Positions 1 to 6,399 are shown, numbered from the stretch's first letter. The stretch is DNA of 9,241 nucleotides from Gammaproteobacteria bacterium (GCA_003526065.1 DQBD01000096.1:411-9651); one strand, 5' to 3'. Numbers and translations are program-made. Notes: generated by a model from the sequence alone, not told the origin.

Positions 1-2
1 CC

Positions 3-434
3 CCTCTCCCCCCCCATGCCGGACAGTTGTGGTGGTACAGCAATCGCGGCGGCCCGCCACAACGCCTGGCACCGGGTGTTTATGGCGTATCCAACGCCCT
101 GCTCGACACCCCGTGGCCGAAACTGCAGGCCGCCAAGGCCGCCTTCGGCGCGCTGTGCCGCACGGGCACCGCCAACACCCCGGCCCTGCTCGACCTGCTG
201 CAGGACCGCCGCCCCCATCCGCCGCACGGCGAACCACCGGCCGGCGCCGATGCCGCGCTGGCGCGCGCCGCCAGCGCCATCTACATCGACACCCCGCGCT
301 ACGGCACCCGCTGCTCGACGGTCGTTCGCCTGCGCACCGACGGTCGGACCGAATTCGTGGAACGCTGGCACGGTCATGGCGGCGGCCAGGCGGAGTTCCG
401 ATTTTTCTCGACAGCACAAGGCAACGACACATGA
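3..434 (+). CDS. NRDE/TANGO2-family protein, 5'-truncated (C-terminal part)
   Basis: The frame is already open at the window edge and ends at a TGA at 432-434, so only about the last 140 residues are present. Recognition rests on the segment WWYSNRGG (from base 30), followed by LAPGVYGVSNALLDTPWPK, the typical second half of the NRDE/TANGO2 (Ser/Thr-rich T10) family, and on the C-terminal YGTRCSTVVRL strand. The N-terminal NRDE motif that names the family lies outside the window. The biochemical role of bacterial members is not established; the animal homologue TANGO2 has been linked to lipid and heme handling, and extending that here would be speculation. Residues coded by about bases 3-17 (P, L, P, P, H) are not family-like and come from the C-run at the contig edge, so genuine sequence probably begins near base 18. 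The gene overlaps the next one in an ATGA, suggesting one transcript and coupled translation. Confidence 0.8.
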   Translation, partial: PLPPHAGQLWWYSNRGGPPQRLAPGVYGVSNALLDTPWPKLQAAKAAFGALCRTGTANTPALLDLLQDRRPHPPHGEPPAGADAALARAASAIYIDTPRYGTRCSTVVRLRTDGRTEFVERWHGHGGGQAEFRFFSTAQGNDT

Positions 435-859
435 GCATCTGGCGCTCCGGACTCACCGTGGAGCAGCTGAACGAACCGCGTATCGGCGGCAGCATGGCCT
501 GGCACCTGGGCGTGCGCTTCACCGAAGTGGGACCGGACTACCTCAGGGCCACCATGCCGGTGACCGACCACACCCGCCAGCCTGCCGGCATCCTGCACGG
601 CGGCGCCAACGTGGTCCTGGCCGAGACGATCGGCTCGGTGGCCTCGGCCATGCTGGCCGGGCACGAGCAACTGCGCCACGTCGGCCTCGAGGTGAACGCC
701 AATCACCTGCGCAGCGTGCCCGACGGCACCGTCACCGGCACCGCCCGGCCGATACACACCGGTCGCCGCACGCAGGTCTGGGACATTCGCATCGAGGACG
801 AGGCGGGTAGAATCACCTGCATATCCCGGCTCACAGTGATGACCGTCGGTCAGCGCTGA
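431..859 (+). CDS. Hotdog-fold acyl-CoA thioesterase, PaaI/YdiI (MenI)-like
   Basis: The 142-residue protein matches E. coli YdiI/MenI over nearly its whole length: start MSIWRSGLTVEQLN, then ATMPV, QPAGILHGGANVVLAETIGS, VGLEVNANHLRS and a TQVWDI...CISRLT C-terminus. The usual length is about 136-150. The hotdog catalytic glutamate is E65 (LAETIGS), and H56-G57-G58 form the oxyanion/CoA-site loop, so it should be an active, soluble, tetrameric hydrolase of acyl-CoA thioesters. E. coli MenI cleaves 1,4-dihydroxy-2-naphthoyl-CoA in menaquinone synthesis, but no men gene is nearby and relatives are promiscuous, so the substrate here is unknown. The frame is open far upstream of base 431, but that part is a shadow of the NRDE gene. 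The ATG at 431 gives the family N-terminus, overlaps the NRDE stop as ATGA, and has a weak AAGG at 418-421. Family assignment is sure; substrate is not. Confidence 0.93.
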   Translation: MSIWRSGLTVEQLNEPRIGGSMAWHLGVRFTEVGPDYLRATMPVTDHTRQPAGILHGGANVVLAETIGSVASAMLAGHEQLRHVGLEVNANHLRSVPDGTVTGTARPIHTGRRTQVWDIRIEDEAGRITCISRLTVMTVGQR

Positions 860-893
860 GGGTCGGGCCTTCGCCTGTTTCCCCCACCACTCG

Positions 894-898
894 AGGAG
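894..898 (+). promoter_or_regulatory. Ribosome binding site of the peroxiredoxin gene
   Basis: AGGAG lies 6 bases before the ATG at 905. It fixes this start, and shows that the peroxiredoxin is translated independently of the thioesterase that ends 45 bases upstream. No convincing promoter boxes are visible in that 45-base gap, so read-through from upstream is possible. Confidence 0.75.
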
Positions 899-904
899 CG
901 CTCC

Positions 905-1387
905 ATGAGCATCAAAGTTGGCGACAAGATTCCGTCCGTGACCCTGGCGCAGATGACCGCCGAGGGCCCCAAGCCGATTTCCAGCGACGAGGTGTTCGCC
1001 GGCAAGAAGGTCGTGCTGTTCGGCGTGCCGGGTGCCTTCACCCCGCTGTGCTCGGGCCAGCACCTGCCCGGCTTCGTGCAACTGGCCGACCAGATCAAGG
1101 CCAAGGGCGTGGACCAGATCGTGTGCGTGTCGGTGAACGATGCCTTCGTGATGGGCGCCTGGGCCAAGGATCAGCAGGTCGGCGACAAGGTGCTGCTGCT
1201 GGCCGACGGCAACGCCGATTTCGCCAAGGCCCTGGGCCTGGAGCTGGACGCCACCGGCATGGGCATCGGCATCCGCTCGCAGCGCTATGCCCTGGTCGCC
1301 GACAACGGCGTGGTCACCCACCTCGGCGTCGAGGAAGGCCGCAACTTCGAGGCCAGCAAGGCCGAGACCATCCTGGCCACGCTGTAA
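905..1387 (+). CDS. Peroxiredoxin, Prx5 type (thiol peroxidase)
   Basis: The 160-residue protein reduces hydrogen peroxide and organic hydroperoxides through a peroxidatic cysteine, probably in the cytoplasm with glutathione/glutaredoxin or thioredoxin as reductant. The universal peroxiredoxin motif PxxxTxxC is present at P42-T46-C49 (PGAFTPLCS), followed by the Prx5-type HLPGF at 53-57. R127 (SQRYALV) is at the position of the conserved active-site arginine. Residue 48 is Leu where Thr is usual (PGAFTPTCS); this is outside the universal motif and should be tolerated. The only other cysteine is C74 (IVCVSVND), a common Prx5 position that is not the resolving Cys of animal Prx5, so a 1-Cys mechanism is likely. 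No signal peptide or fused glutaredoxin domain is present (some bacterial Prx5 proteins carry one). The length is normal for the domain alone. A strong hairpin follows at 1424-1462. Confidence 0.95.
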   Translation: MSIKVGDKIPSVTLAQMTAEGPKPISSDEVFAGKKVVLFGVPGAFTPLCSGQHLPGFVQLADQIKAKGVDQIVCVSVNDAFVMGAWAKDQQVGDKVLLLADGNADFAKALGLELDATGMGIGIRSQRYALVADNGVVTHLGVEEGRNFEASKAETILATL

Positions 1388-1423
1388 GGCAGGCCGCGCG
1401 CCGGCCCGTTGCCGCGGGTCGGC

Positions 1424-1462
1424 GCCGATACGCGGGGGCGTCGGTGCCCCCGGCGTATCGGC
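1424..1462 (+). terminator. Long hairpin between peroxiredoxin and acyl-CoA dehydrogenase genes (possible terminator)
   Basis: The left arm is 1424-1439 (GCCGATACGC then GGGGGC), the loop is 1440-1445 and the right arm is 1446-1462 (GCCCCC, bulged G1452, GCGTATCGGC). That makes 16 Watson-Crick pairs with one bulge, starting 36 bases after the peroxiredoxin stop. This is far longer than chance hairpins elsewhere in the window. No T-run follows (CTCACAACAACT), so it is not a textbook Rho-independent terminator; it may end transcription by itself, protect the 3' end of the upstream mRNA, or act as a regulatory site ahead of the dehydrogenase gene. Confidence 0.5.
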
Positions 1463-1500
1463 CTCACAACAACTAGAAAACTGCCGCATCGCGGCGCGAG

Positions 1501-1507
1501 AGGAGAG
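1501..1507 (+). promoter_or_regulatory. Ribosome binding site of the acyl-CoA dehydrogenase gene
   Basis: AGGAGAG, preceded by GAG, lies just before the ATG at 1510 and decides the start. The stretch from 1463 to 1500 is the only AT-richer sequence upstream and could hold a promoter, but no clear -35/-10 pair was found. Confidence 0.75.
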
Positions 1508-1509
1508 CC

Positions 1510-2664
1510 ATGGATTTCGGCTTCACCGACGACCAGCTGGCCATCCGCGAGGCGGTTGCCCGCTACGGTGCCGAGCGCCTGGCACCGGGTTACATGCGAC
1601 GCGAGAAGACCGGCTTCGAGCCGGGACTGGTCGAGGAAATGGGCAGCCTCGGCTACATCGCGCCCGAAATGCCGGAACACTTCGGCGGCGCCGGGCTGGA
1701 CGCCGTCACCGCCGGCCTGATCGTGGAGGAGATCGCCCGCCACGACTTCAACGCCTCCTACGTGCAGCTGATGGGTTCGCTGTGCGCCACCATCGTGGCG
1801 CGCCACGCGGCGCCCGACCTGGCGCGCGAGGTGGTGGGACAGATCTGCCGCGGCGAAATCCTGATCGGCCTCGGCCTGACCGAGCCCGGCGGCGGCTCCG
1901 ATGCCGCCAACCTGAAGCTGCGCGCCACGCGCCATGGCGACGTGTTCGTGCTCAAGGGCGAGAAGGCGTCCGCCTCGTTCGCCGCGCACATGCACAAGAT
2001 CGTCGTGTTCGCCCGCACCGGCGCACAGGAAGACCGCGCCCGCGGCATCAGCGCCCTGCTGGTCGACATGGACAGCCCCGGCATCACGCGCCTGCCGTAT
2101 GACGACCTCGGCACCAAGCCGGTCGGTCGCGGCTCGGTGTTCTTCGACGAAGTCGAGGTGCCGGCCAGCCGCCTGCTGGGCGACGAGCACCGCGGCTTCA
2201 GCCAGGTGATGGCGGGCTTCGACTACAGCCGCGGCCTCATCGGCCTGCAGTGCCTGGGGGCCGCCCGCGCCTCGCTGGACGAGACCTGGGCCTACGTGAG
2301 CGAGCGCGAGGCCTTCGGCCGGCCCATCGCCAAGTTCCAGGGCGTCACCGAGCCGCTGGCCGAGTATGAAACGCTGCTCGAGGCCTGCCGCCTGCTGTGC
2401 TACAAGACGCTGTGGCTGCGCGATCAGGGCCTGCCGCACACGTCCGAGGCGGCCATGGTCAAGTGGTGGGGCCCGAAGCTGGCATACGACATCATCCACC
2501 AGTGCCTGATCACCCACGGCCACTATGGCTACAGCACCGACCTGCCGCATCAGCAGCGCCTGCGCGACGTGCTCGGCCTGCAGATCGGCGACGGCACGGC
2601 GCAGATCCAGAAGATGATCGTCGCGCGCGAGAAGATCGGCCGCATCGCCGTGCCCTATGCCTGA
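1510..2664 (+). CDS. Acyl-CoA dehydrogenase, cyclohexanecarboxyl-CoA dehydrogenase-like
   Basis: The 384-residue flavoprotein has the full acyl-CoA dehydrogenase layout: an N-terminal helical domain (about 1-115), a central beta domain with the FAD/substrate loop LTEPGGGSD (123-131), and a C-terminal helical domain with the signature EAFGRPIAKFQ. It should introduce a C=C double bond into an acyl-CoA and pass electrons to ETF. The C-terminal block reads QIGDGTAQIQK: at D361, where medium- and short-chain enzymes carry the catalytic Glu (EGT), there is Asp. The isovaleryl-CoA-type alternative Glu position reads FDYSR, with S240. From memory, IGDGTAQI plus GEKASAS and VVFARTG resemble the cyclohexanecarboxyl-CoA dehydrogenase group (AliB/BadJ) of alicyclic acid degradation; this was not tested by a search. 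The start is set by the Shine-Dalgarno and the typical MDFGFTDDQ. Its end overlaps the hydratase gene by 8 bases. Family is certain; substrate is only a suggestion. Confidence 0.85.
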   Translation: MDFGFTDDQLAIREAVARYGAERLAPGYMRREKTGFEPGLVEEMGSLGYIAPEMPEHFGGAGLDAVTAGLIVEEIARHDFNASYVQLMGSLCATIVARHAAPDLAREVVGQICRGEILIGLGLTEPGGGSDAANLKLRATRHGDVFVLKGEKASASFAAHMHKIVVFARTGAQEDRARGISALLVDMDSPGITRLPYDDLGTKPVGRGSVFFDEVEVPASRLLGDEHRGFSQVMAGFDYSRGLIGLQCLGAARASLDETWAYVSEREAFGRPIAKFQGVTEPLAEYETLLEACRLLCYKTLWLRDQGLPHTSEAAMVKWWGPKLAYDIIHQCLITHGHYGYSTDLPHQQRLRDVLGLQIGDGTAQIQKMIVAREKIGRIAVPYA

Positions 2665-3430
2665 GCCGCTGGCGCTCACCCGGCACGGCGCCACGGCGGT
2701 GCTGGAACTGGCCCGGCCGGACAAGTTCAACTGCCTCAGCGGCGCGCTGCACGCCGCCATCGCGGCAGCACTGGATACCGCCGAGAACGACCCCGCCTGC
2801 CGGGCGGTGCTGATCGCTGCCCAGGGCAGGCACTTCTGCACCGGAGCGGACCTCGCCGAAGTGCAGGCGCTGCGTGCCACCGGCCGCTTCGACGCATTCA
2901 TCGCCCAGGGCCACCGCGTGCTGTGCCGTCTCGAAGCCTCGCCGCTGCCGGTGGTGATGGCCGTGCAGGGACTGTGCCTGGCCGGCGGCCTGGAACTGGC
3001 GCTGGCCGGCGACGTGATCCTCGCCGCCGAAGGCGCGAAATTCGGCGACCAGCACGCGCAGTACGGCCTGGTGCCCGGCTGGGGCGGCAGCCAGCGCCTG
3101 CCGCGGCGCGTGGGACTGACCCGCGCGCTGGACCTGATGTTCTCCGCCCGCTGGCTGGCGGCCGCGGAAGCGCGCGACTGGGGCCTGGTGGCGCAGGTGG
3201 TTCCGGACGCCGAACTTCGCCAGCAGGCGCTCGCCTACTGCGAGCAGCTGGCCACGCGCAGCCGACCGGGTCTCGCCGCCATGAAGCGCCTGGCACGCCA
3301 GGGGGCCGATCTGCCGCTCACCGACGCACTGACGCTCGAACAGCGCCTGGCGCTGGAAGCCATGGCCGGCCCGGATGTGGACGAGGGCCTGGCCGCCTTC
3401 GGCGAGCGACGCCCGCCGCGCTTTTCCTGA
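2657..3430 (+). CDS. Enoyl-CoA hydratase/isomerase (crotonase) family protein
   Basis: The 257-residue protein is a full-length crotonase-fold enzyme. The oxyanion-hole segments are HFCTGADL (59-66) and LCLAGGLELAL (106-116), followed by YGLVPGWGGSQRLPR. Of the two catalytic glutamates of enoyl-CoA hydratases, the first is kept (E113 in GGLELAL). The second, in the block that usually reads FGxPE, is replaced: this protein has FGDQHAQYG with H133. A plain 2-enoyl-CoA hydratase is therefore not assured; hydration with one acid/base, isomerisation or hydrolysis are alternatives. It starts inside the end of the dehydrogenase gene (8-base overlap, no strong Shine-Dalgarno), so translation is probably coupled and the enzyme likely acts on that enzyme's product. 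It does not look like the BadK hydratase as I remember it, which has a normal PE block. Its stop lies 4 bases from the convergent mrpG stop. Confidence 0.88.
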   Translation: MPEPLALTRHGATAVLELARPDKFNCLSGALHAAIAAALDTAENDPACRAVLIAAQGRHFCTGADLAEVQALRATGRFDAFIAQGHRVLCRLEASPLPVVMAVQGLCLAGGLELALAGDVILAAEGAKFGDQHAQYGLVPGWGGSQRLPRRVGLTRALDLMFSARWLAAAEARDWGLVAQVVPDAELRQQALAYCEQLATRSRPGLAAMKRLARQGADLPLTDALTLEQRLALEAMAGPDVDEGLAAFGERRPPRFS

Positions 3431-3434
3431 GCCG

Positions 3435-3764
3435 TCAGTCGTCGCTGCGCCGCGGCAGCGGCGGTCGGGCCTGCGGGTCCAGATGCAGCGCCGCCTTGAC
3501 CAGCAGGTGGGCGCTGACCGGCGCGCTGATGAACAGAAACAGCGTGATCAGCAGTTCGTGCACGCTCAGAACCGGTCCTCGCACACTCAGGTACAGCGAC
3601 GAGGCGATCAGAATGCAGCCGACGCCCAGCGTGGTGGCCTTGGTCGGCCCGTGCAGGCGCTTGTAGAAATCACCCAGGCGCGCCAGACCGAACGAGCCGA
3701 TCAGCGCAAAGGCACCGCCGGCCAGCAACAGAAAGGCGATCAGCCAATCGAGCAGCGCGGTCAT
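3435..3764 (-). CDS. mrpG: Mrp cation/proton antiporter subunit G
   Basis: The 109-residue membrane protein has the MrpG/MnhG/PhaG profile: three hydrophobic segments (about 5-27, 44-62, 70-92) and the family block GLARLGDFYKRLHGPTKATTLG (26-47), followed by a short charged tail (PPLPRRSDD). MrpG is a small subunit of the Mrp complex needed for its assembly and activity. The open frame extends upstream of this start, but the ATG at 3764 forms an ATGA with the mrpF stop and has an unusually perfect Shine-Dalgarno 7 bases before it. It is the last gene of the operon and converges on the crotonase gene. Confidence 0.94.
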   Translation of the reverse strand: MTALLDWLIAFLLLAGGAFALIGSFGLARLGDFYKRLHGPTKATTLGVGCILIASSLYLSVRGPVLSVHELLITLFLFISAPVSAHLLVKAALHLDPQARPPLPRRSDD

Positions 3765-4036
3765 TCCATCACCTCCCGGCGCAGCACGTAGCGCGCCAGC
3801 GCCACCGTGCCGACGAAGCCGAGCACGGCGATCACCAGCGCCACCTCGAAATACAACTGGCTGCCGAAGCGGATACCCAGCAGCACCAGCAACGCCAGCG
3901 CGTTGATGTACAGCGTGTCCAGCGCCAGGATGCGATCGGGCAACGCCGGTCCGCGCAGCGCCCGCCACAGGTTGAAACCCATGGCCAGCACCAGCATGCC
4001 GGTCACCCACGGCAAAACGGCCTGCACCACGTTCAC
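3761..4036 (-). CDS. mrpF: Mrp cation/proton antiporter subunit F
   Basis: The 91-residue protein has three hydrophobic segments (about 5-25, 37-57, 61-82) and the MrpF/MnhF block GPALPDRILALDTLYINALAL (29-49). The D-R-I-L-A-L-D core is the family hallmark and includes an intramembrane acidic residue thought to matter for ion transport. It begins with GTG at 4036. That start overlaps the mrpE stop as GTGA and is preceded, 7 bases upstream, by GGAGG (4048-4044 on the minus strand), so it is preferred over the internal Met14. Its end overlaps mrpG as ATGA. Confidence 0.94.
   Translation of the reverse strand: MNVVQAVLPWVTGMLVLAMGFNLWRALRGPALPDRILALDTLYINALALLVLLGIRFGSQLYFEVALVIAVLGFVGTVALARYVLRREVME
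3768..3776 (-). promoter_or_regulatory. Extended Shine-Dalgarno of mrpG
   Basis: On the minus strand this reads GGAGGTGAT, a nine-base perfect match to the 16S rRNA 3' end, with 7 bases from GGAGG to the ATG at 3764. It lies within the end of mrpF and decides the mrpG start over the longer upstream frame. It suggests strong initiation at the distal gene. Confidence 0.8.
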
Positions 4037-4518
4037 GCGAAGACCTCCATCAGCGGGCGTTCATATCGGGCCTTGATCCCGGCCACCAGAGCGTCGGGGT
4101 CGTCCACGTTCAGGGCATGCACCAGCAGGTAACGGCGGTCGGCGCTCAGATCCGACGACACGGTGCCCGGCGTCAGCGTGATGATGCCGGCCAGGGTGGC
4201 AATGCCCCAGGGATGCTCGATGTCCAGCGGCACCCACACGAAACGCGGTGTCAGCGCATCCTCGGGTCCGAGGATGCGCCGTGCCACCTCGAGGTTGGCC
4301 AGCACAATGTCCCCCAGCACCCGCGCCAGCAGGCGCGCCGCCAGCAGCGGCCGGCGCAACCGCACCGGCGCCGGCCGAAAGGGTGCCGCCAGCAACGGCA
4401 GCAGCCACGCCAGCAGCGCGCCCAACAGCAGATGCGCCGGCGCCAGGGTGTTGTTCAGCAACAGCCACACCACCAGCAGCGTGGTGCTGAGCAGCGGCTG
4501 CGGCAGCCAGCGCCTCAT
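4033..4518 (-). CDS. mrpE: Mrp cation/proton antiporter subunit E
   Basis: The 161-residue protein follows the MrpE/MnhE plan: two close N-terminal membrane segments (about 11-27 and 28-48), an amphipathic stretch with IVLANLEVARRIL (71-83), then a cytoplasmic domain containing the conserved LAGIITLTPGTVSSDL (109-124) and VHALNVDD. MrpE is a structural subunit of the antiporter complex. The frame extends far upstream, but that part is the shadow of mrpD. The ATG at 4518 overlaps the mrpD stop as ATGA and has GGAG (4528-4525, minus strand) 6 bases before it. Confidence 0.94.
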   Translation of the reverse strand: MRRWLPQPLLSTTLLVVWLLLNNTLAPAHLLLGALLAWLLPLLAAPFRPAPVRLRRPLLAARLLARVLGDIVLANLEVARRILGPEDALTPRFVWVPLDIEHPWGIATLAGIITLTPGTVSSDLSADRRYLLVHALNVDDPDALVAGIKARYERPLMEVFA

Positions 4519-6023
4519 GGTCCGCTCCGCTGCACGGGCACCGCGCCGAGCACCGCCGTCACATACTCCGCCGATGCCAGCAACTGCCCGGCCGTCGCCT
4601 GCGTGAAGCGCACCACCGGCGCCGCCGCCAGCGCCAGCAACAGGCAGGACGCCAGCAGCACCGCCGCCGGTGTCAGCGCCAGCGCGCCGTGCCGGCCGCC
4701 CGGCAGCGCCGGCGACACCTTCCAGAACAAGCGGCTGCCAGCCCGGCTGAGCGCGATCACCAACGCCAGGCCGGACAACAGCAGCACCGCCCACACGGCG
4801 AATCCGCCCGCCTCTCCGGTGGCACTGCGCAGGATCAGCAGCTTGCCGACGAAACCCGAAAACGGCGGCAAACCGGCCAGCGTGGCGCCGGCCAGCAGGA
4901 ACAATCCACCCAGCAGCACCGGCTGGCGCACCGCCGGCCCCGGCTGCAGGGCGCCACCCAGCGGCCCACGCTGGCGGCCGATCAGTTCCGCCAGCAGGAA
5001 CAGCGCGGCCACCGCCAACGTGGTCTGCGGCAGGTAGTACAGCGCCGCCGCCAGGGCATCCGGCGCGGACACGCCCATGGCCGCCAGCAGCGTGCCGGCC
5101 GACACCAGCGTGAGGTAGCCGGCAAGCCGCGGCAGGGTGGCGGCGCTGAGCGCGCCCAGGCTGGCCAGCAGCACCGTGACCAGACCCAGCGGCAACAGCA
5201 GCGGCTGCGCCACGGCCAACCGCTCGCCGACGAAAATCAGCGTGAACACGCGCACGATGGCGTAGAGACCGACCTTTGTCATGATGGCGAACAGCGCCGC
5301 CACCGGCGCGCTGGCGGCGGCATAGGTCGTCGGCAGCCACAAACCCAGCGGCAACACCGCCGCCTTCAGCCCAAACACCACCAGCAACAGCAGACCGGCG
5401 GCCTGCAACAGCGCCAGGTCGGCATCGGCGGCCTGCGCCACCTTGACCGCCAGGTCGGCCATGTTCAGCGTACCGGTCACCCCGTACAACAGACTCACGC
5501 CGAGCAGGAACAGCGCCGAACCGACCAGGTTCAAGGTCACGTAATGCAGGCCGGCGTGCAAGCGTGCCCGACCGCCGCCGTGCAGCAGCAGACCGTAGGA
5601 GGCGATCAGCAGCACCTCGAAAAACACGAACAGATTGAACAGGTCGGCCGTCAGGAAGGCCCCGGCCAGGCCCATCAGCTGCATCTGGAACAACGGATGG
5701 AAAAACGCCCCGCGCGCCTGCCAGCGCGGTGCCGCCGCCAGCAGGCTGGCCAGGGCCAGGCCGGCGGTCAGCAGCAACATCAGCGCCGCCAGACGGTCCA
5801 GCGCCAGGGCGATGCCGAACGGCGCCTGCCAGTTGCCCAGCAGGTACACGCGCACCACGCCGTCGGCGGCACCGCCAAGCAGGCCACCGCACACCATCAC
5901 CAGCGCGGCGGTGGCCGCCAGGTTGACCGGCAGCTGCCAGGCCGGGCGCCAGCGACCGAGCGCCAGCAGCACCACGGCGGTGGCCAGCGGCAGCACGATC
6001 GGCGCAATCAGCCAGTGACTCAT
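4515..6023 (-). CDS. mrpD: Mrp cation/proton antiporter subunit D (complex I NuoL/M/N-like)
   Basis: The 502-residue polytopic membrane protein belongs to the proton-translocating antiporter family shared with NuoL/M/N. Functional residues visible are E136 in FVFFEVLLIASYGLL (matching the essential transmembrane Glu), K220 in FGLKAAVLPLGLWLP, K250 in AIMTKVGLYAIVR and K394 in SGFVGKLLI. Together these form the polar axis used for proton movement. MrpD alone would be hard to separate from NuoM/NuoN, but its place between mrpC and mrpE settles it. I use the ATG at 6023 (MSHWLIAPIVLPL), which gives the usual N-terminus and leaves a 25-base gap after mrpC. An ATG at 6080 would add 19 polar residues and overlap mrpC. 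The Shine-Dalgarno is weak (a G-run at 6038-6034), unlike its neighbours. Confidence 0.94.
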   Translation of the reverse strand: MSHWLIAPIVLPLATAVVLLALGRWRPAWQLPVNLAATAALVMVCGGLLGGAADGVVRVYLLGNWQAPFGIALALDRLAALMLLLTAGLALASLLAAAPRWQARGAFFHPLFQMQLMGLAGAFLTADLFNLFVFFEVLLIASYGLLLHGGGRARLHAGLHYVTLNLVGSALFLLGVSLLYGVTGTLNMADLAVKVAQAADADLALLQAAGLLLLVVFGLKAAVLPLGLWLPTTYAAASAPVAALFAIMTKVGLYAIVRVFTLIFVGERLAVAQPLLLPLGLVTVLLASLGALSAATLPRLAGYLTLVSAGTLLAAMGVSAPDALAAALYYLPQTTLAVAALFLLAELIGRQRGPLGGALQPGPAVRQPVLLGGLFLLAGATLAGLPPFSGFVGKLLILRSATGEAGGFAVWAVLLLSGLALVIALSRAGSRLFWKVSPALPGGRHGALALTPAAVLLASCLLLALAAAPVVRFTQATAGQLLASAEYVTAVLGAVPVQRSGP

Positions 6024-6048
6024 GACAACGGCACCCCCGACGCCCGCC

Positions 6049-6399
6049 TCATGGCAGCTGCTCACGGCCGGCATCGACATGATCGTCGCCGGTGGTCCGC
6101 CGGGCGGCCACGGCCACCGCCACCAGCAGCGCGGTCATCCCGAAGCTGATGACGATGGCGGTCAACACCAGCGCCTGCGGCAACGGGTCGGCGTACTGCG
6201 CCAGCGTGGTCTCGCCCTTGCCGACGATCGGCGCGCGGTTCACCGCCAAGCGGCCCGTGGCAAAAATAAACAGGTTCACGGCATAGGACAGCAACGTCAG
6301 CCCCAGGATCACGTCGAAGCTCCGCGGGCGCAGCAACAGGTACACACCGCAGGCCACCAGCACACCCACGCCCAGCGACAACAGCAGTTCAAGCGACAT
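6049..6399 (-). CDS. mrpC: Mrp cation/proton antiporter subunit C (NuoK-like)
   Basis: The 116-residue protein has three membrane segments (about 4-23, 28-48, 76-98) and matches MrpC/MnhC, a homologue of complex I NuoK: a GVYLLLRPRSFDVILGLTLLSYAVNLFIF core and the DPLPQALVLTAIVISFG block (71-87), where PLPQALVLTAIVI is highly diagnostic. The C-terminus is short and hydrophilic. The frame is open upstream, but the ATG at 6399 follows directly on the mrpAB stop (TGATG, one shared base) and has GGAG (6412-6409, minus strand) 9 bases away, so this start is used. A 25-base gap separates it from mrpD. Confidence 0.94.
   Translation of the reverse strand: MSLELLLSLGVGVLVACGVYLLLRPRSFDVILGLTLLSYAVNLFIFATGRLAVNRAPIVGKGETTLAQYADPLPQALVLTAIVISFGMTALLVAVAVAARRTTGDDHVDAGREQLP

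Noticed and set aside
374..1489. A 371-codon - strand frame under the thioesterase and peroxiredoxin
   Set aside because: It is opposite two well-recognised genes, crosses their intergenic gap, and has shadow-like composition.
1285..2901. A 538-codon open frame on the - strand across the acyl-CoA dehydrogenase
   Set aside because: It spans three genes and an intergenic hairpin and shows no family motif. Lack of stops is a GC effect.
6024..6080. Longer start for mrpD at ATG 6080
   Set aside because: It would add 19 residues unlike any MrpD N-terminus and overlap mrpC by 32 bases; the ATG at 6023 gives the normal hydrophobic beginning.
4689..6149. A 486-codon + strand frame opposite mrpD
   Set aside because: Low-complexity Gln/Arg-rich antisense shadow; the minus strand holds the real gene.
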